The notes: generated from the sequence alone by a model not told the origin. Shown: positions 1-7,786, counted from the stretch's first letter. The stretch is DNA of 13,432 bases from an uncultured Porphyromonadaceae bacterium (GCA_900548875.1 URMA01000084.1:1-13432), one strand, 5' to 3'. Numbers and translations are program-made.

Positions 1-1
1 G

Positions 2-820
2 TCAGAACTGGGCAATGTGGATTGGAATGTTCTGCTTGAAAGCGTCTCAAATATTGGTACAAACTTCACAAAGGGAAACCTAAAGCAAGACATAGACAAC
101 CTCTATGCGATGGGCGTTAGCCTTGCTTCGGCTGGAGCTGGCAATGCTGTCAGTTCCATTCTTGGGAACAGTTCCTTTAACGGAACCATTATGGACAAGA
201 CAAGCAGTGTCATTGAGATAGCCGAGAATGTGTACGACTTATACGGCAATCTTTCCAAGAATGCCGGAAATACCTTGTTGCAGTTTATTGGTGGAGAGGA
301 AGGCATCGCCAATCTCTTCTCTTTGTCGAATTACAACACAACGGCATGGATTACAGACTATGCCAATGAAGCATTCGGCCAGTACTACACACAAAGGTGG
401 TATATATATCGTGTAGATGCTGGTTCCATTAAACTTTGCGACTATTATCCTCCTGAAGACAACAACTCAATTATCAACGGTAATCACTGGTACAGAATCA
501 GCACTACAGATGAAAACTTTTATCCATCCTCCGCACAGCGTGAAGCTGCACTCCAGAACTCCGAGAATCATGCAGGATACAGTCGTTCACAGATAGCCAA
601 TCTGGATAAAGCCAATGATGGCTATACCTATAGCATCTCATATTATATGCTCGCATACAAGATTAATTCTTCAAAGAATGGATTGTATGCAAAAGCATAC
701 GCTTACGAGATTCATGCTACCAAAAGCTGGAATCGTAAGGAAGTAGTCTATGAAGACATATTTGATTCATACACTATGGACCTGAATACATTTAAGGCGG
801 GGATGAACGCACGTATCTGA
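2..820 (+). CDS. Unrecognised large protein, N-terminal part; 5' end outside window and 3' end frameshifted
   Basis: The frame is already open at the first base (codons S-E-L-G-N precede the GTG at 17), so the gene most likely starts upstream and the GTG is not a true start. I do not recognise the family. The visible product has a Gly/Ala/Ser-rich stretch near the start, then a Tyr/Asn/Ser-rich region including YTQRWYIYRVDAG and HWYRISTTDENFYP. No membrane segment is obvious in the visible part. It ends after MNAR-Ile at a TGA (818-820), but the next frame continues at once with a similar Tyr/Asn-rich composition. I therefore read this as the first part of one longer gene continuing to 2033. 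It is AT-rich, like the next three genes. Its place before two secreted proteins and traJ suggests a transfer-apparatus role, which is only inference from position. Confidence 0.55.
   Translation, partial: SELGNVDWNVLLESVSNIGTNFTKGNLKQDIDNLYAMGVSLASAGAGNAVSSILGNSSFNGTIMDKTSSVIEIAENVYDLYGNLSKNAGNTLLQFIGGEEGIANLFSLSNYNTTAWITDYANEAFGQYYTQRWYIYRVDAGSIKLCDYYPPEDNNSIINGNHWYRISTTDENFYPSSAQREAALQNSENHAGYSRSQIANLDKANDGYTYSISYYMLAYKINSSKNGLYAKAYAYEIHATKSWNRKEVVYEDIFDSYTMDLNTFKAGMNARI
803..818 (+). other. Apparent frameshift site within one gene
   Basis: Frame 2 stops at the TGA at 818-820. Frame 0 has a TGA at 804-806 and is then open without interruption to 2033. Moving from one frame to the other requires a one-base shift somewhere between about 807 and 817. 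This stretch has no homopolymer longer than two bases, so a simple homopolymer-count error is an unlikely cause. A real single-base mutation, another sequencing or assembly error, or recoding all remain possible. I saw no typical prfB-like slippery signal. Confidence 0.6.
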
Positions 821-2033
821 ACTAAACGATAATGAAGAGGGCTATACCTATTATCTGGGAAGTGACCCAAAGAAATACTACCAGACTACCAATGCCCAGA
901 AGATTTCAGGATGTGAGACAGCAACCATCAGCGTAACCTGTCATGACGGTGCCAAATTAGGAGAAGGTTCAACACAATACAAATGTTCTGATTGTGGAAG
1001 CAGTGTAAACAACCATACCAAGCAATGTTCTATGGCAACAAGTGTTTCCGAAGGAAGTATCAATACATCTGAAATAGACTCCAAGATAACGGAGTTGAAA
1101 GGAAATATTGTCTCAGTACAATCAGAAATAACAGCACTGGAGGCAGAAAACGCAGAGCTCCTGAAAAAAATCCAGACAGCAAGCGTCGAGGATGCTGCAA
1201 TATACAGACAGTCCTACAATGAGAACAAAGACAGAATATCAAGACTAAAAGCTGAGATGAGCTCGTATGAGACAGAACTGTCACAGTATGAACAGGCAAA
1301 GCAGGAAGCTATCGACGGTGAGAATGCTGCCACGGATGACTACTACCGCATACCGGCTATCATGCAGGATTGTAAAACAGCCTATAATCTGTCGTGGAAC
1401 GGTTCAGGTGCATGGGAAGGCAATACATTCGTTCGTACTGCCTCCATGCCCAACATCAACGGTACCATAACCTTTAAGGCAACCATCTCCATAGCCAGGA
1501 AACCAAAATATTTCCTTTGGATTAAGATACACCGTGCTATCGTACAGATTTCATGGACGCTTACTACAGAATATAGTGACACGCAGGTTGTTGAAGTAGT
1601 CAATCTCGATCCGTCCAAATCGGATGCAGAAAAAGCCAACGAGGTCAATTCAAAATTATCAGAAGTGGCCAGAGAATTTCCGGATTGCACTCCTTCTGTG
1701 GAATATGCCAAAAGCAGTCCTGTGGAAGTCGATGATACCGGTGATACCTATCATCTGCTCTGGTCAAGCGACAGACTTGAAATAGCCCGTCAGATTGACA
1801 CGAGACTCACCAATATCTATGCCGACCTTGTATCATTGGAAAAGATGATGCACTACAAACATTCCATCATAGATATGCTGAAAAGCGTGGTCCCATATAT
1901 CAACGATGACAGTGGCAGAAGATTGACCCTCATTGAACAATGTAGAAAACGCTGGTTGCGTCAGGCAGCCTCCAGTGCCCACTCAGATACATATAATGGT
2001 AAATACGATGAAGATGAAAGCGACCAGGAATAA
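807..2033 (+). CDS. Unrecognised large protein, C-terminal part (cysteine knuckle plus coiled coil)
   Basis: The frame is open from just after the stop at 804-806. The ATG at 1032 is internal to that open frame, and about 75 codons of protein-like sequence precede it, so 1032 is probably not a natural start. In order, the product shows a Tyr-rich linker, then a cysteine cluster at roughly 912-1028 (C-x8-C, then KCSDCG with C-x2-C, then one more Cys), which resembles a zinc knuckle. A coiled coil rich in E, K, Q and S follows (about 1070-1310). Next comes a mixed region with an aromatic, beta-like patch (about 1470-1570), and finally a helical, charged C-terminus ending in Asp/Glu-rich residues after CRKRWLRQAAS. 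No family is recognised. It overlaps the start of the next gene by about 20 bases, as in a coupled operon. Confidence 0.55.
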   Translation, partial: THVSELNDNEEGYTYYLGSDPKKYYQTTNAQKISGCETATISVTCHDGAKLGEGSTQYKCSDCGSSVNNHTKQCSMATSVSEGSINTSEIDSKITELKGNIVSVQSEITALEAENAELLKKIQTASVEDAAIYRQSYNENKDRISRLKAEMSSYETELSQYEQAKQEAIDGENAATDDYYRIPAIMQDCKTAYNLSWNGSGAWEGNTFVRTASMPNINGTITFKATISIARKPKYFLWIKIHRAIVQISWTLTTEYSDTQVVEVVNLDPSKSDAEKANEVNSKLSEVAREFPDCTPSVEYAKSSPVEVDDTGDTYHLLWSSDRLEIARQIDTRLTNIYADLVSLEKMMHYKHSIIDMLKSVVPYINDDSGRRLTLIEQCRKRWLRQAASSAHSDTYNGKYDEDESDQE

Positions 2034-2751
2034 CATAATGCCGATTATTGTTTGCCTTTTGGTATTGTTCCCGTTCACTGCCAAGGCTCAATATGGTTTT
2101 GATGTAGCTTCCATAGAAGCCTATATCAACGACCATAAACAACAACGAAGTCTGCTGCTTGTTCGATCCACACTGGAAGCGAGCAATAAACTTCTGCATG
2201 AGTACAGCAGTGATGCCAATATCGGCTTCAGGGACATCAATAAGGAACTTGACAGATACACGCGTGCGTTTGACGTTATTGACATTCTGTATCAGTCTCT
2301 TAGGACTAGTCTCAATATCTACAACACCTACGAAAACATCAGTGACCGTATGGGTGATTATAAAAACATGCTTGAAGACTTCAGAAGGAAGTGTCTGGAC
2401 AGAGGAAACATTGTAAGCACTGATACCTTGATAATCACAGTCAATGTCGGTGCTTTGGCAAAGATTGCCGAAGAAGGAGACAATCTGTATCGTTCGGTCA
2501 GTGATTTAATCCTGTATGCAACCGGTGCGGCAGCCTGTTCAACTGCGGATCTCTATCTCATTCTAATGAACATAAACAACTCACTCGACAATATCAGGAC
2601 GCATCTGAACAGGGCATACTTTGAAACCTGGAGATACATTCAGGTACGCATTGGATATTGGAAAAGACAGGTTTATCGTGCAAAGACCAAGGAAGAGATT
2701 ATTAATGATGCTTTTGGCCGGTGGAAAGTTGCGGGCTATTTAGGCTATTAA
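2014..2751 (+). CDS. Secreted helical protein upstream of the VirB6 gene; function unknown
   Basis: The open frame reaches back to 1933, but the ATG at 2014 gives a clean signal peptide of about 26 residues: a basic n-region (KATRNN), hydrophobic core PIIVCLLVLFPF and cleavage after TAKAQ. That start overlaps the previous gene by about 20 bases; 2008 is an equally close alternative. The mature protein of about 220 residues is mainly helical, with heptad-like charged stretches (for example DINKELDRYTRAFDVIDILYQ, about residues 50-75) and no further clear membrane span. It ends with AFGRWKVAGYLGY, a tail echoed in the next gene. Secreted helical proteins encoded just before the VirB6 homologue are, by position, counterparts of VirB5 or TraI components of the pilus or channel. 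This is positional inference; I do not recognise the family. Confidence 0.6.
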   Translation: MKATRNNIMPIIVCLLVLFPFTAKAQYGFDVASIEAYINDHKQQRSLLLVRSTLEASNKLLHEYSSDANIGFRDINKELDRYTRAFDVIDILYQSLRTSLNIYNTYENISDRMGDYKNMLEDFRRKCLDRGNIVSTDTLIITVNVGALAKIAEEGDNLYRSVSDLILYATGAAACSTADLYLILMNINNSLDNIRTHLNRAYFETWRYIQVRIGYWKRQVYRAKTKEEIINDAFGRWKVAGYLGY

Positions 2752-2775
2752 ATAACAATTTAAAACTCAACAGAT

Positions 2776-3507
2776 ATGGTACATTCTATCAGTTATCGGA
2801 CAACATTATGTTTATGTGCAATGCTGCTTTGTTTCAAAGCAGTTGCCCAATCTTATGTGACATACAATCACGATGCAACAAAAATGAATCAGATTACAGT
2901 TCAGGAAATAGGTGTTGGCGGACTAACCCCTGCTTTCTACTACACCCTCTTTCATAACAGCTACCAAAAATCGGCAGCAAGTAAAAACAAGCTGAGCTTT
3001 AGAACACTGGCTGGTGTAGAATCATACCAACAGGTAGATTTAGCTGACAGCATTCAAGCGTCACTGACTCAGCGGGCTGAAATTGAAGCTCTCAATATTG
3101 CCGATAGACAGATTGACATTGCCTGGCTTGCAGAAGGCAGCAAAGTGAATAAAAAGCTATCAGACTTTGAAAAGAATATCAACCGCATCATCAGTACTGG
3201 AGGTACGGCAAATGATAAAACACGATGGAACGAATACTACAAGATTTTTCAGACAGCCATTAAAGCAACCCAGGATGCTTATATGCCCAATGCCCAAAGG
3301 AAAAGGCAATACCTTGCGATATACGCTGATATAGAGCATCAGAACGAAATTCTTATAGCGTATCTGATTCAATTAAGCAACAGGAGCAAAACTGCTTCCC
3401 TATTGTCTGCCCGCTTGAATAGACGGACTGATGTTGCTTCTCATGCAACCGAAGCATTTAGCCGTTGGCGAGACGCCGGGCAACTAAATTCAGGAGGGCA
3501 CAATTAA
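2776..3507 (+). CDS. DUF5045-like secreted conjugative-element protein
   Basis: The product is 243 residues with a signal peptide of about 25 residues (MVHSISYRTTLCLCAMLLCF, cleavage after KAVAQ). The mature start SYVTYNHDATKMNQITVQEIG and the internal stretches AEIEALNIADRQIDIAWLAE and AYMPNAQRKRQYLAIYADIE match my memory of DUF5045-type proteins found in Bacteroides conjugative elements. I could not check this by search. Most of the mature protein is predicted helical, consistent with a periplasmic or pilus-associated part. It lies 24 bases after the preceding secreted gene and 34 bases before traJ. The C-terminus AFSRWRDAGQLNSGG resembles the tail of the preceding product. Role in transfer is inferred from context only. 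Confidence 0.65.
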   Translation: MVHSISYRTTLCLCAMLLCFKAVAQSYVTYNHDATKMNQITVQEIGVGGLTPAFYYTLFHNSYQKSAASKNKLSFRTLAGVESYQQVDLADSIQASLTQRAEIEALNIADRQIDIAWLAEGSKVNKKLSDFEKNINRIISTGGTANDKTRWNEYYKIFQTAIKATQDAYMPNAQRKRQYLAIYADIEHQNEILIAYLIQLSNRSKTASLLSARLNRRTDVASHATEAFSRWRDAGQLNSGGHN

Positions 3508-3541
3508 CAGAGAATTATAACATAAAAAGGAAACTAAAATC

Positions 3542-4675
3542 ATGGCAGATTCAAATATACTCTCAGATTTCGGTATCAATATTCTTGAAGAAGAGATTGA
3601 TGACGTGATTTTCCAGACAAACGAGTTCCTTACAGATGCCACATTCACAGGTTCACAAGGACCGTTCTGGTGGATTCTCCAAATGTGCATGGCTCTCGCT
3701 GCTCTGTTCTCTATTGTAGTGGCTGGAAATATAGCTTATAAGATGATGGTGAAGCACGAGCCTCTGGACGTGATGAAACTGTTCCGGCCATTGGCAATAT
3801 CCGTTATTCTGTGTTGGTGGTATCCACCTGCAGATACGGGAATAACCAACAGTGGAAGTAGCTGGTGTTTCCTTGACTTTCTTTCTTACATTCCTAACTG
3901 TATCGGTTCATATACTCATGACCTTTATCAGGCAGAATCTTTACAGATAGAAGATAAGTTTGAGGAAGTTCAGGAACTCATTTATGTCAGGGACACTCTC
4001 TATACATCCTTGCAAGCTCAGGCTGACGTAGCACATTCAGGAACGTCCGATCCGAATCTTATTGAGTCCACGATGGAACAGACTGGTGTTGAAGAAGTGA
4101 CCAACATGGAAAAGGACGCATCCAGACTATGGTTTACTTCACTCACAGCTGGTGCAGTGGTCGGACTAGATAAAATCATTATGCTCATCGCTCTGATAGT
4201 TTATCGCATCGGTTGGTGGGCGACTATCTACTGCCAGCAAATCCTGTTGGGAATGCTGACGATTTTCGGGCCGATACAGTGGGCGTTCAGCATCCTGCCA
4301 AAATGGGAAGGTGCTTGGGCGAAGTGGCTGACACGCTATCTGACGGTGCATTTCTACGGGGCGATGCTCTACTTCGTGGGCTTCTACGTGCTGCTGCTCT
4401 TTGACATTGTATTGTGCATCCAAATCGAGAACCTGACGGCGATAACCGCCAGCGAGCAGCCGATGGCCGCCTACCTGCAGAACTCGTTCTTCTCGGCGGG
4501 CTACCTGATGGCGGCTTCGATTGTAGCTCTCAAGTGCCTGAACCTTGTTCCGGACTTGGCGGCATGGATGATACCGGAGGGCGACACGGCATTCTCTACC
4601 CGAAACTTCGGCGAGGGCGTGGCACAGCAGGCGAAGATGACGGCAACCGGAGGGTTGGGCGGCATCATGAGATAA
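3542..4675 (+). CDS. traJ: TraJ, VirB6/TrbL-like polytopic inner-membrane channel protein
   Basis: VirB6-family proteins form the inner-membrane part of the type IV secretion channel. The 377-residue product has hydrophobic segments at about 42-68, 79-95, 200-250 (two spans), 268-293 and 315-333. A hydrophilic, acidic loop at about 125-195 lies between them. The motifs WWATIYCQQILLGMLTIFGP and NLVPDLAAWMIPEGD fit Bacteroidetes TraJ. Length and position before traK also fit. An AAAGGAAAC stretch lies just upstream of the ATG. The gene changes base composition partway: the first ~200 codons are AT-rich and the codons from about residue 230 onward are GC-rich with different codon choice. The frame stays open across the change, so the product may be a functional chimera of two lineages. 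Confidence 0.85.
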   Translation: MADSNILSDFGINILEEEIDDVIFQTNEFLTDATFTGSQGPFWWILQMCMALAALFSIVVAGNIAYKMMVKHEPLDVMKLFRPLAISVILCWWYPPADTGITNSGSSWCFLDFLSYIPNCIGSYTHDLYQAESLQIEDKFEEVQELIYVRDTLYTSLQAQADVAHSGTSDPNLIESTMEQTGVEEVTNMEKDASRLWFTSLTAGAVVGLDKIIMLIALIVYRIGWWATIYCQQILLGMLTIFGPIQWAFSILPKWEGAWAKWLTRYLTVHFYGAMLYFVGFYVLLLFDIVLCIQIENLTAITASEQPMAAYLQNSFFSAGYLMAASIVALKCLNLVPDLAAWMIPEGDTAFSTRNFGEGVAQQAKMTATGGLGGIMR

Positions 4676-4716
4676 TCCGCAAAAGATAATATAAACCCAA
4701 TAAAAATCATAACAAC

Positions 4717-5112
4717 ATGAAATTGCAAGAGAAAATCAAAAGCTGGTGCAAGGATGAGAAATTTATGTCCTTTGCACAGGAACGAGCGAGAAAAGAGGTT
4801 TGCGAGGTGGCGGAGAACCACCGCATCGACCCGCAGTATGAAGAACTGGACGAAGCCTTCGAGTACGACGACCGGTACATCGCCCCCTTAGTGACGTACC
4901 TAACGTACAAGCTGCGTCTTGCCCTGCTGCAGCGGAACGCTGGTAAGCGCAAAAGAGGAATCTGGTGGGTGCTTGTCCATGTGGAGATGCAGGGCTATTA
5001 CGTGGAGATATTCTCGGCGGAGTTCGAGAATCTTTTGACGGAACTTCGGGATGCGGTCATACCCATGCTGCACACGGAATATGTACAGATGTTGAACGGT
5101 AAAAGGGAATAA
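4717..5112 (+). CDS. Unrecognised 131-residue soluble protein between traJ and traK
   Basis: I do not recognise this family. The product has no signal peptide or membrane span. The N-terminal half is charged and helical (KSWCKDEKFMSFAQERARKE, then a run of E and D around residues 40-52). A middle segment contains several Tyr and Leu (YIAPLVTYLTYKLRLALL, about 55-71), followed by a basic patch KRKR (about 77-80). The second half, GIWWVLVHVEMQGYYVEIFS, looks like paired beta strands and is followed by a helix. The ATG has an A-rich leader (aataaaaatcataacaac), typical of Bacteroidetes. It is separated from traK by only three bases, so it is probably cotranslated with it. A cytoplasmic accessory role in transfer is the simplest inference. 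Confidence 0.6.
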   Translation: MKLQEKIKSWCKDEKFMSFAQERARKEVCEVAENHRIDPQYEELDEAFEYDDRYIAPLVTYLTYKLRLALLQRNAGKRKRGIWWVLVHVEMQGYYVEIFSAEFENLLTELRDAVIPMLHTEYVQMLNGKRE

Positions 5113-5115
5113 CCG

Positions 5116-5730
5116 ATGGTCATCAAGAATTTGGAAAACAAAATCAGACTGGTGGGCATCATCTGTACCGCTTTTCTCGTGGGATGTGTCATCATCAGCT
5201 TGTCAAGCATCTGGACAGCCCGGACGATGGTCTCGGATGCGCAGAAGAAGGTGTATGTGCTGGACGGCAACGTGCCTATCCTCGTGAATCGCACGACAAT
5301 GGACGAAACGCTTGATGTGGAAGCCAAAAGCCATGTGGAGATGTTTCATCATTATTTTTTCACGTTACCGCCGGATGACAAATATATCCGCTATACGATG
5401 GAAAAAGCGATGTATTTAGTCGATGAGACGGGGTTGGCACAATACAACACGCTCAAGGAAAAGGGTTTCTACTCCAACATTTTGGGTACGAGTTCGGTGT
5501 TCTCCATCTATTGCGACAGCGTGGCTTTCAACAAGGAGAAGATGGAGTTCACCTACTACGGACGGCAGCGCATCGAGCGACGGAGCAATATCCTGATGCG
5601 TGAACTGGTGACGGCAGGACAGCTCAAGCGTGTACCCCGAACAGAGAACAATCCGCATGGGCTGCTTATCGTGAACTGGCGTACCCTGCTGAACAAGGAC
5701 ATCGAACAGAAAACGAAGATCAACTACTAA
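5116..5730 (+). CDS. traK: TraK, VirB8-like inner-membrane assembly protein
   Basis: VirB8-type proteins are bitopic inner-membrane proteins whose periplasmic domain nucleates channel assembly. This 204-residue product has a short cytoplasmic N-terminus, one membrane span at about residues 11-33 and a periplasmic domain. The segments KKVYVLDGN, HHYFFTLPPDDKYI and the C-terminal ENNPHGLLIVNWRTL with NKDI closely follow the pattern I know from Bacteroides TraK proteins, which are also about 205 residues long. It starts three bases after the preceding gene and is followed 12 bases later by the TraL-like gene. Order and length match CTnDOT-type operons, so this assignment is firm. Confidence 0.92.
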   Translation: MVIKNLENKIRLVGIICTAFLVGCVIISLSSIWTARTMVSDAQKKVYVLDGNVPILVNRTTMDETLDVEAKSHVEMFHHYFFTLPPDDKYIRYTMEKAMYLVDETGLAQYNTLKEKGFYSNILGTSSVFSIYCDSVAFNKEKMEFTYYGRQRIERRSNILMRELVTAGQLKRVPRTENNPHGLLIVNWRTLLNKDIEQKTKINY

Positions 5731-5742
5731 ACAACGGAGTTT

Positions 5743-6123
5743 ATGAATATCAAGGGATTCAGGCGGATGCTCTTCGGTGAAAAGATGCCGGACAAGAACG
5801 ATCCGAAATACAAAGACCGTTACGAGCGGGAGGTGTCCGCCGGACGAAAGTTCGCCCAAGCGACACGTATCGACAAGGCTGCCGCCAAGGTACAGGGATT
5901 CGCCAACGCGCACCGGATACTTTTTCTGGTCATCGTCTTCGGTTTCGCTATCGGAGGGTTCACTTGGAACATCTATCGCATTACGATGGCATACCGCAAC
6001 AGCCGGCCGACACGCACGGCGACGGAAATGCAGGATTCGGTGCTGCGGGAAAGACACAAGAGGCTGCAAGGGGGTGAAATAAGGGAAAATCGGAACGAGA
6101 ACAAGAAATATGAACCGCAATAA
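5743..6123 (+). CDS. traL: TraL-like small single-span membrane protein
   Basis: The product is 126 residues: a basic, charged N-terminal region (about 1-57), one membrane span at about 58-79 (ILFLVIVFGFAIGGFTWNIY) and a hydrophilic tail ending ENKKYEPQ. CTnDOT-type TraL proteins are small, single-span and encoded between traK and traM, which is the position here, although this one is somewhat longer because of its extended N-terminus. Assignment rests on position and topology more than on sequence motifs. The tail runs into the 5' flank of the downstream methyltransferase gene, and the stop at 6121-6123 falls 10 bases before that gene's preferred start. Confidence 0.7.
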   Translation: MNIKGFRRMLFGEKMPDKNDPKYKDRYEREVSAGRKFAQATRIDKAAAKVQGFANAHRILFLVIVFGFAIGGFTWNIYRITMAYRNSRPTRTATEMQDSVLRERHKRLQGGEIRENRNENKKYEPQ

Positions 6124-6128
6124 AGGAG
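6122..6128 (+). promoter_or_regulatory. Shine-Dalgarno-like site deciding the methyltransferase start
   Basis: AAAGGAG lies five bases before the ATG at 6134 and overlaps the traL stop codon. It supports 6134 over the upstream in-frame ATG at 6110, which would add eight residues and overlap traL by 14 bases. Strong Shine-Dalgarno matches are uncommon among the genes of this window. Confidence 0.5.
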
Positions 6129-6133
6129 TGCTT

Positions 6134-6616
6134 ATGAATACACGATTTGAAAAATCAGTCCGCTCGTCGGACGAATGGTACACCCCGAAGGAGGTGCTGA
6201 AAGCGTTAGGCAGGTTCGACCTTGACCCTTGCGCCCCTGTCCGTCCGTTGTGGCCGACCGCCGAGGTCATGTATGACCGGGACATGGACGGATTGTCCCT
6301 GAAATGGGAAGGGCGTGTATGGCTCAATCCTCCGTACTCGCGTCCCCTTATCGAACAGTTTGTCCGAAAGTTGGCGGAACACGGCAACGGCATCGCGCTG
6401 TTGTTCAACCGTTGCGATTCCAAAATGTTTCAGGACGTCATTTTCGAGAAAGCGACGGGCATGAAATTCCTGCGCCACCGCATCCGGTTTTACCGCCCGG
6501 ACGGAACACGCGGCGATTCTCCCGGTTGCGGCAGCATCCTGATCGCATTCGGAGTGGAAAACGCAGAAGTGCTGAAAAACTGCAGCATTGAAGGCAAGTA
6601 TGTACAACTCAATTAA
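6134..6616 (+). CDS. Phage Dam-type DNA N6-adenine methyltransferase
   Basis: The product resembles the phage N-6-adenine methyltransferase family (Dam, PF05869), which transfers a methyl group from S-adenosylmethionine to adenine in DNA. It is 160 residues from the ATG at 6134. Features are the N-terminal SSDEWYTPKEVL typical of the family, the motif FDLDPCA (about residues 28-34), the catalytic NPPYS (65-69), and a C-terminal PGCGSILIAFG. All expected catalytic elements are present, so it should be active. No restriction enzyme gene is next to it. It sits between traL and traM, so it is expressed with the transfer apparatus. Target sequence cannot be read from the protein. A role in protecting transferred DNA from restriction, or in regulating the element, is inference. 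Confidence 0.88.
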   Translation: MNTRFEKSVRSSDEWYTPKEVLKALGRFDLDPCAPVRPLWPTAEVMYDRDMDGLSLKWEGRVWLNPPYSRPLIEQFVRKLAEHGNGIALLFNRCDSKMFQDVIFEKATGMKFLRHRIRFYRPDGTRGDSPGCGSILIAFGVENAEVLKNCSIEGKYVQLN

Positions 6617-6623
6617 AAGATGT

Positions 6624-7775
6624 ATGATGAAGATATTTGATAAAATCAATTTCAGGGAGCCGAAGTATATGCTTCCGGCTGTCCTGTATATCCCGCTTCT
6701 GGTTGCATCGTACTTCATCTTCGACCTGTTTCAGACCGAAACGGCGGAGATTCCGGACAAGACGCTGCAGACAACGGAGTTTTTGAACCCCGATTTGCCG
6801 GATGCCCGGCTTAAAGGCGGTGACGGCATAGGCAGCAAGTACGAGAACATGGCCAAATCATGGGGTAAGATACAGGATTACTCCGCAGTGGATAACATAG
6901 AACGAGATGAACCCGATGACAACAAGGAAGAATATGAATCGCAATACACGGTGGACGACATCGCCCTGCTCGATGAGCAACAGCAGGAAAAGGCTGCGGC
7001 AGCGCAAATTGCCGATGCCAAGACGCGCGAGCAAGAAGCTCTCGCGGAACTGGAGAAAGCCCTTGCCGAAGCAAGGTTGAGAGGACGCAATGAGGTATTA
7101 CCGGCGACCGATACGGACAGTACCGCATCGGCGCAACCCCCGACGGCAACCATAGAGGTTAAGGGAAAAATAGAGGAAGAGAGCCGTTCGGTAAAAGCCC
7201 CGTCAGAGAACGAACCGCCCAGCGAAGTGGTACGCAAGGTAAAGACGGCTTCGGATTACTTCAATACGCTTGCGGTCAATGCCCGTGAACCGAAACTGAT
7301 AAAGGCCATTATCGACGAGGACATCAAAGCGGTGGACGGCTCGCGTGTGCGGTTGCGTCTGCTCGACGACGTGGAGATCAACGAGTGCGTGGTCAAACGA
7401 GGGTCGTATCTGTATGCCACCATGAGCGGCTTCTCGTCGGGGCGTGTGAAGGGGAACATCACCAGCATTCTCATCGAGGACGAACTGGTGAAGGTCAGCC
7501 TGTCCCTTTACGACACGGACGGCATGGAGGGGCTTTATGTACCGAACAGCCAGTTCCGGGAAACGAGCAAGGATGTGGCAAGCGGTGCGGTGTCGGGGAA
7601 TCTGAACATGAATACCGGCAGTTACGGCAACAGTCTCTCGCAATGGGGAATGCAAGCCGCTACGAATGCCTACCAGAAAACGAGCAATGCCATCGGCAAA
7701 GCTATCAAAAAAAATAAGGTAAAGCTGAAATACGGCACTTTCGTCTATCTGGTGAACGGACGTGAGAAACAGTAA
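6624..7775 (+). CDS. traM: TraM, VirB10-like envelope-spanning protein
   Basis: VirB10-type proteins bridge inner and outer membranes in the type IV secretion channel. The open frame extends to 6588, but the ATGs at 6624 or 6627 start just after the methyltransferase stop and are preferred. The product (about 383 residues) has one membrane span near its N-terminus (YMLPAVLYIPLLVASYFIFD, about residues 15-34). A long hydrophilic linker follows, with an Ala/Glu/Gln-rich helical part (QQQEKAAAAQIADAKTREQE and onward). The C-terminal domain contains KLIKAIIDEDIKAVDGSRVR, SYLYATMSGFSSGRV and LYDTDGMEGLYVP, matching conjugative transposon TraM. The C-terminus has a run of Lys (KKNKVKLKYG). Length, topology and order all fit. 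Confidence 0.9.
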   Translation: MMKIFDKINFREPKYMLPAVLYIPLLVASYFIFDLFQTETAEIPDKTLQTTEFLNPDLPDARLKGGDGIGSKYENMAKSWGKIQDYSAVDNIERDEPDDNKEEYESQYTVDDIALLDEQQQEKAAAAQIADAKTREQEALAELEKALAEARLRGRNEVLPATDTDSTASAQPPTATIEVKGKIEEESRSVKAPSENEPPSEVVRKVKTASDYFNTLAVNAREPKLIKAIIDEDIKAVDGSRVRLRLLDDVEINECVVKRGSYLYATMSGFSSGRVKGNITSILIEDELVKVSLSLYDTDGMEGLYVPNSQFRETSKDVASGAVSGNLNMNTGSYGNSLSQWGMQAATNAYQKTSNAIGKAIKKNKVKLKYGTFVYLVNGREKQ

Positions 7776-7786
7776 AAACGGAAGCC

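Noticed and set aside
803..820. Programmed +1 frameshift like that of prfB
   Set aside because: No CUU-UGA-like slippery codon or upstream Shine-Dalgarno-like stimulator is seen; ATC-TGA would slip to a poorly pairing TCT.
1032..2033. ATG at 1032 as the natural start of a separate gene
   Set aside because: The frame is open and protein-like for about 75 codons upstream, including a cysteine knuckle, so the ATG is probably internal to a frameshifted gene.
6110..6133. Upstream ATG at 6110 as the Dam-type methyltransferase start
   Set aside because: It overlaps traL by 14 bases, and an AAAGGAG site is better placed for the ATG at 6134.
5416..6423. Long minus-strand open frame of 335 codons across traK, traL and the Dam-type gene
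   Set aside because: It is antisense to three well-supported genes, has low-complexity Arg/Ser/Pro composition typical of a GC-rich shadow frame and matches no family I know.
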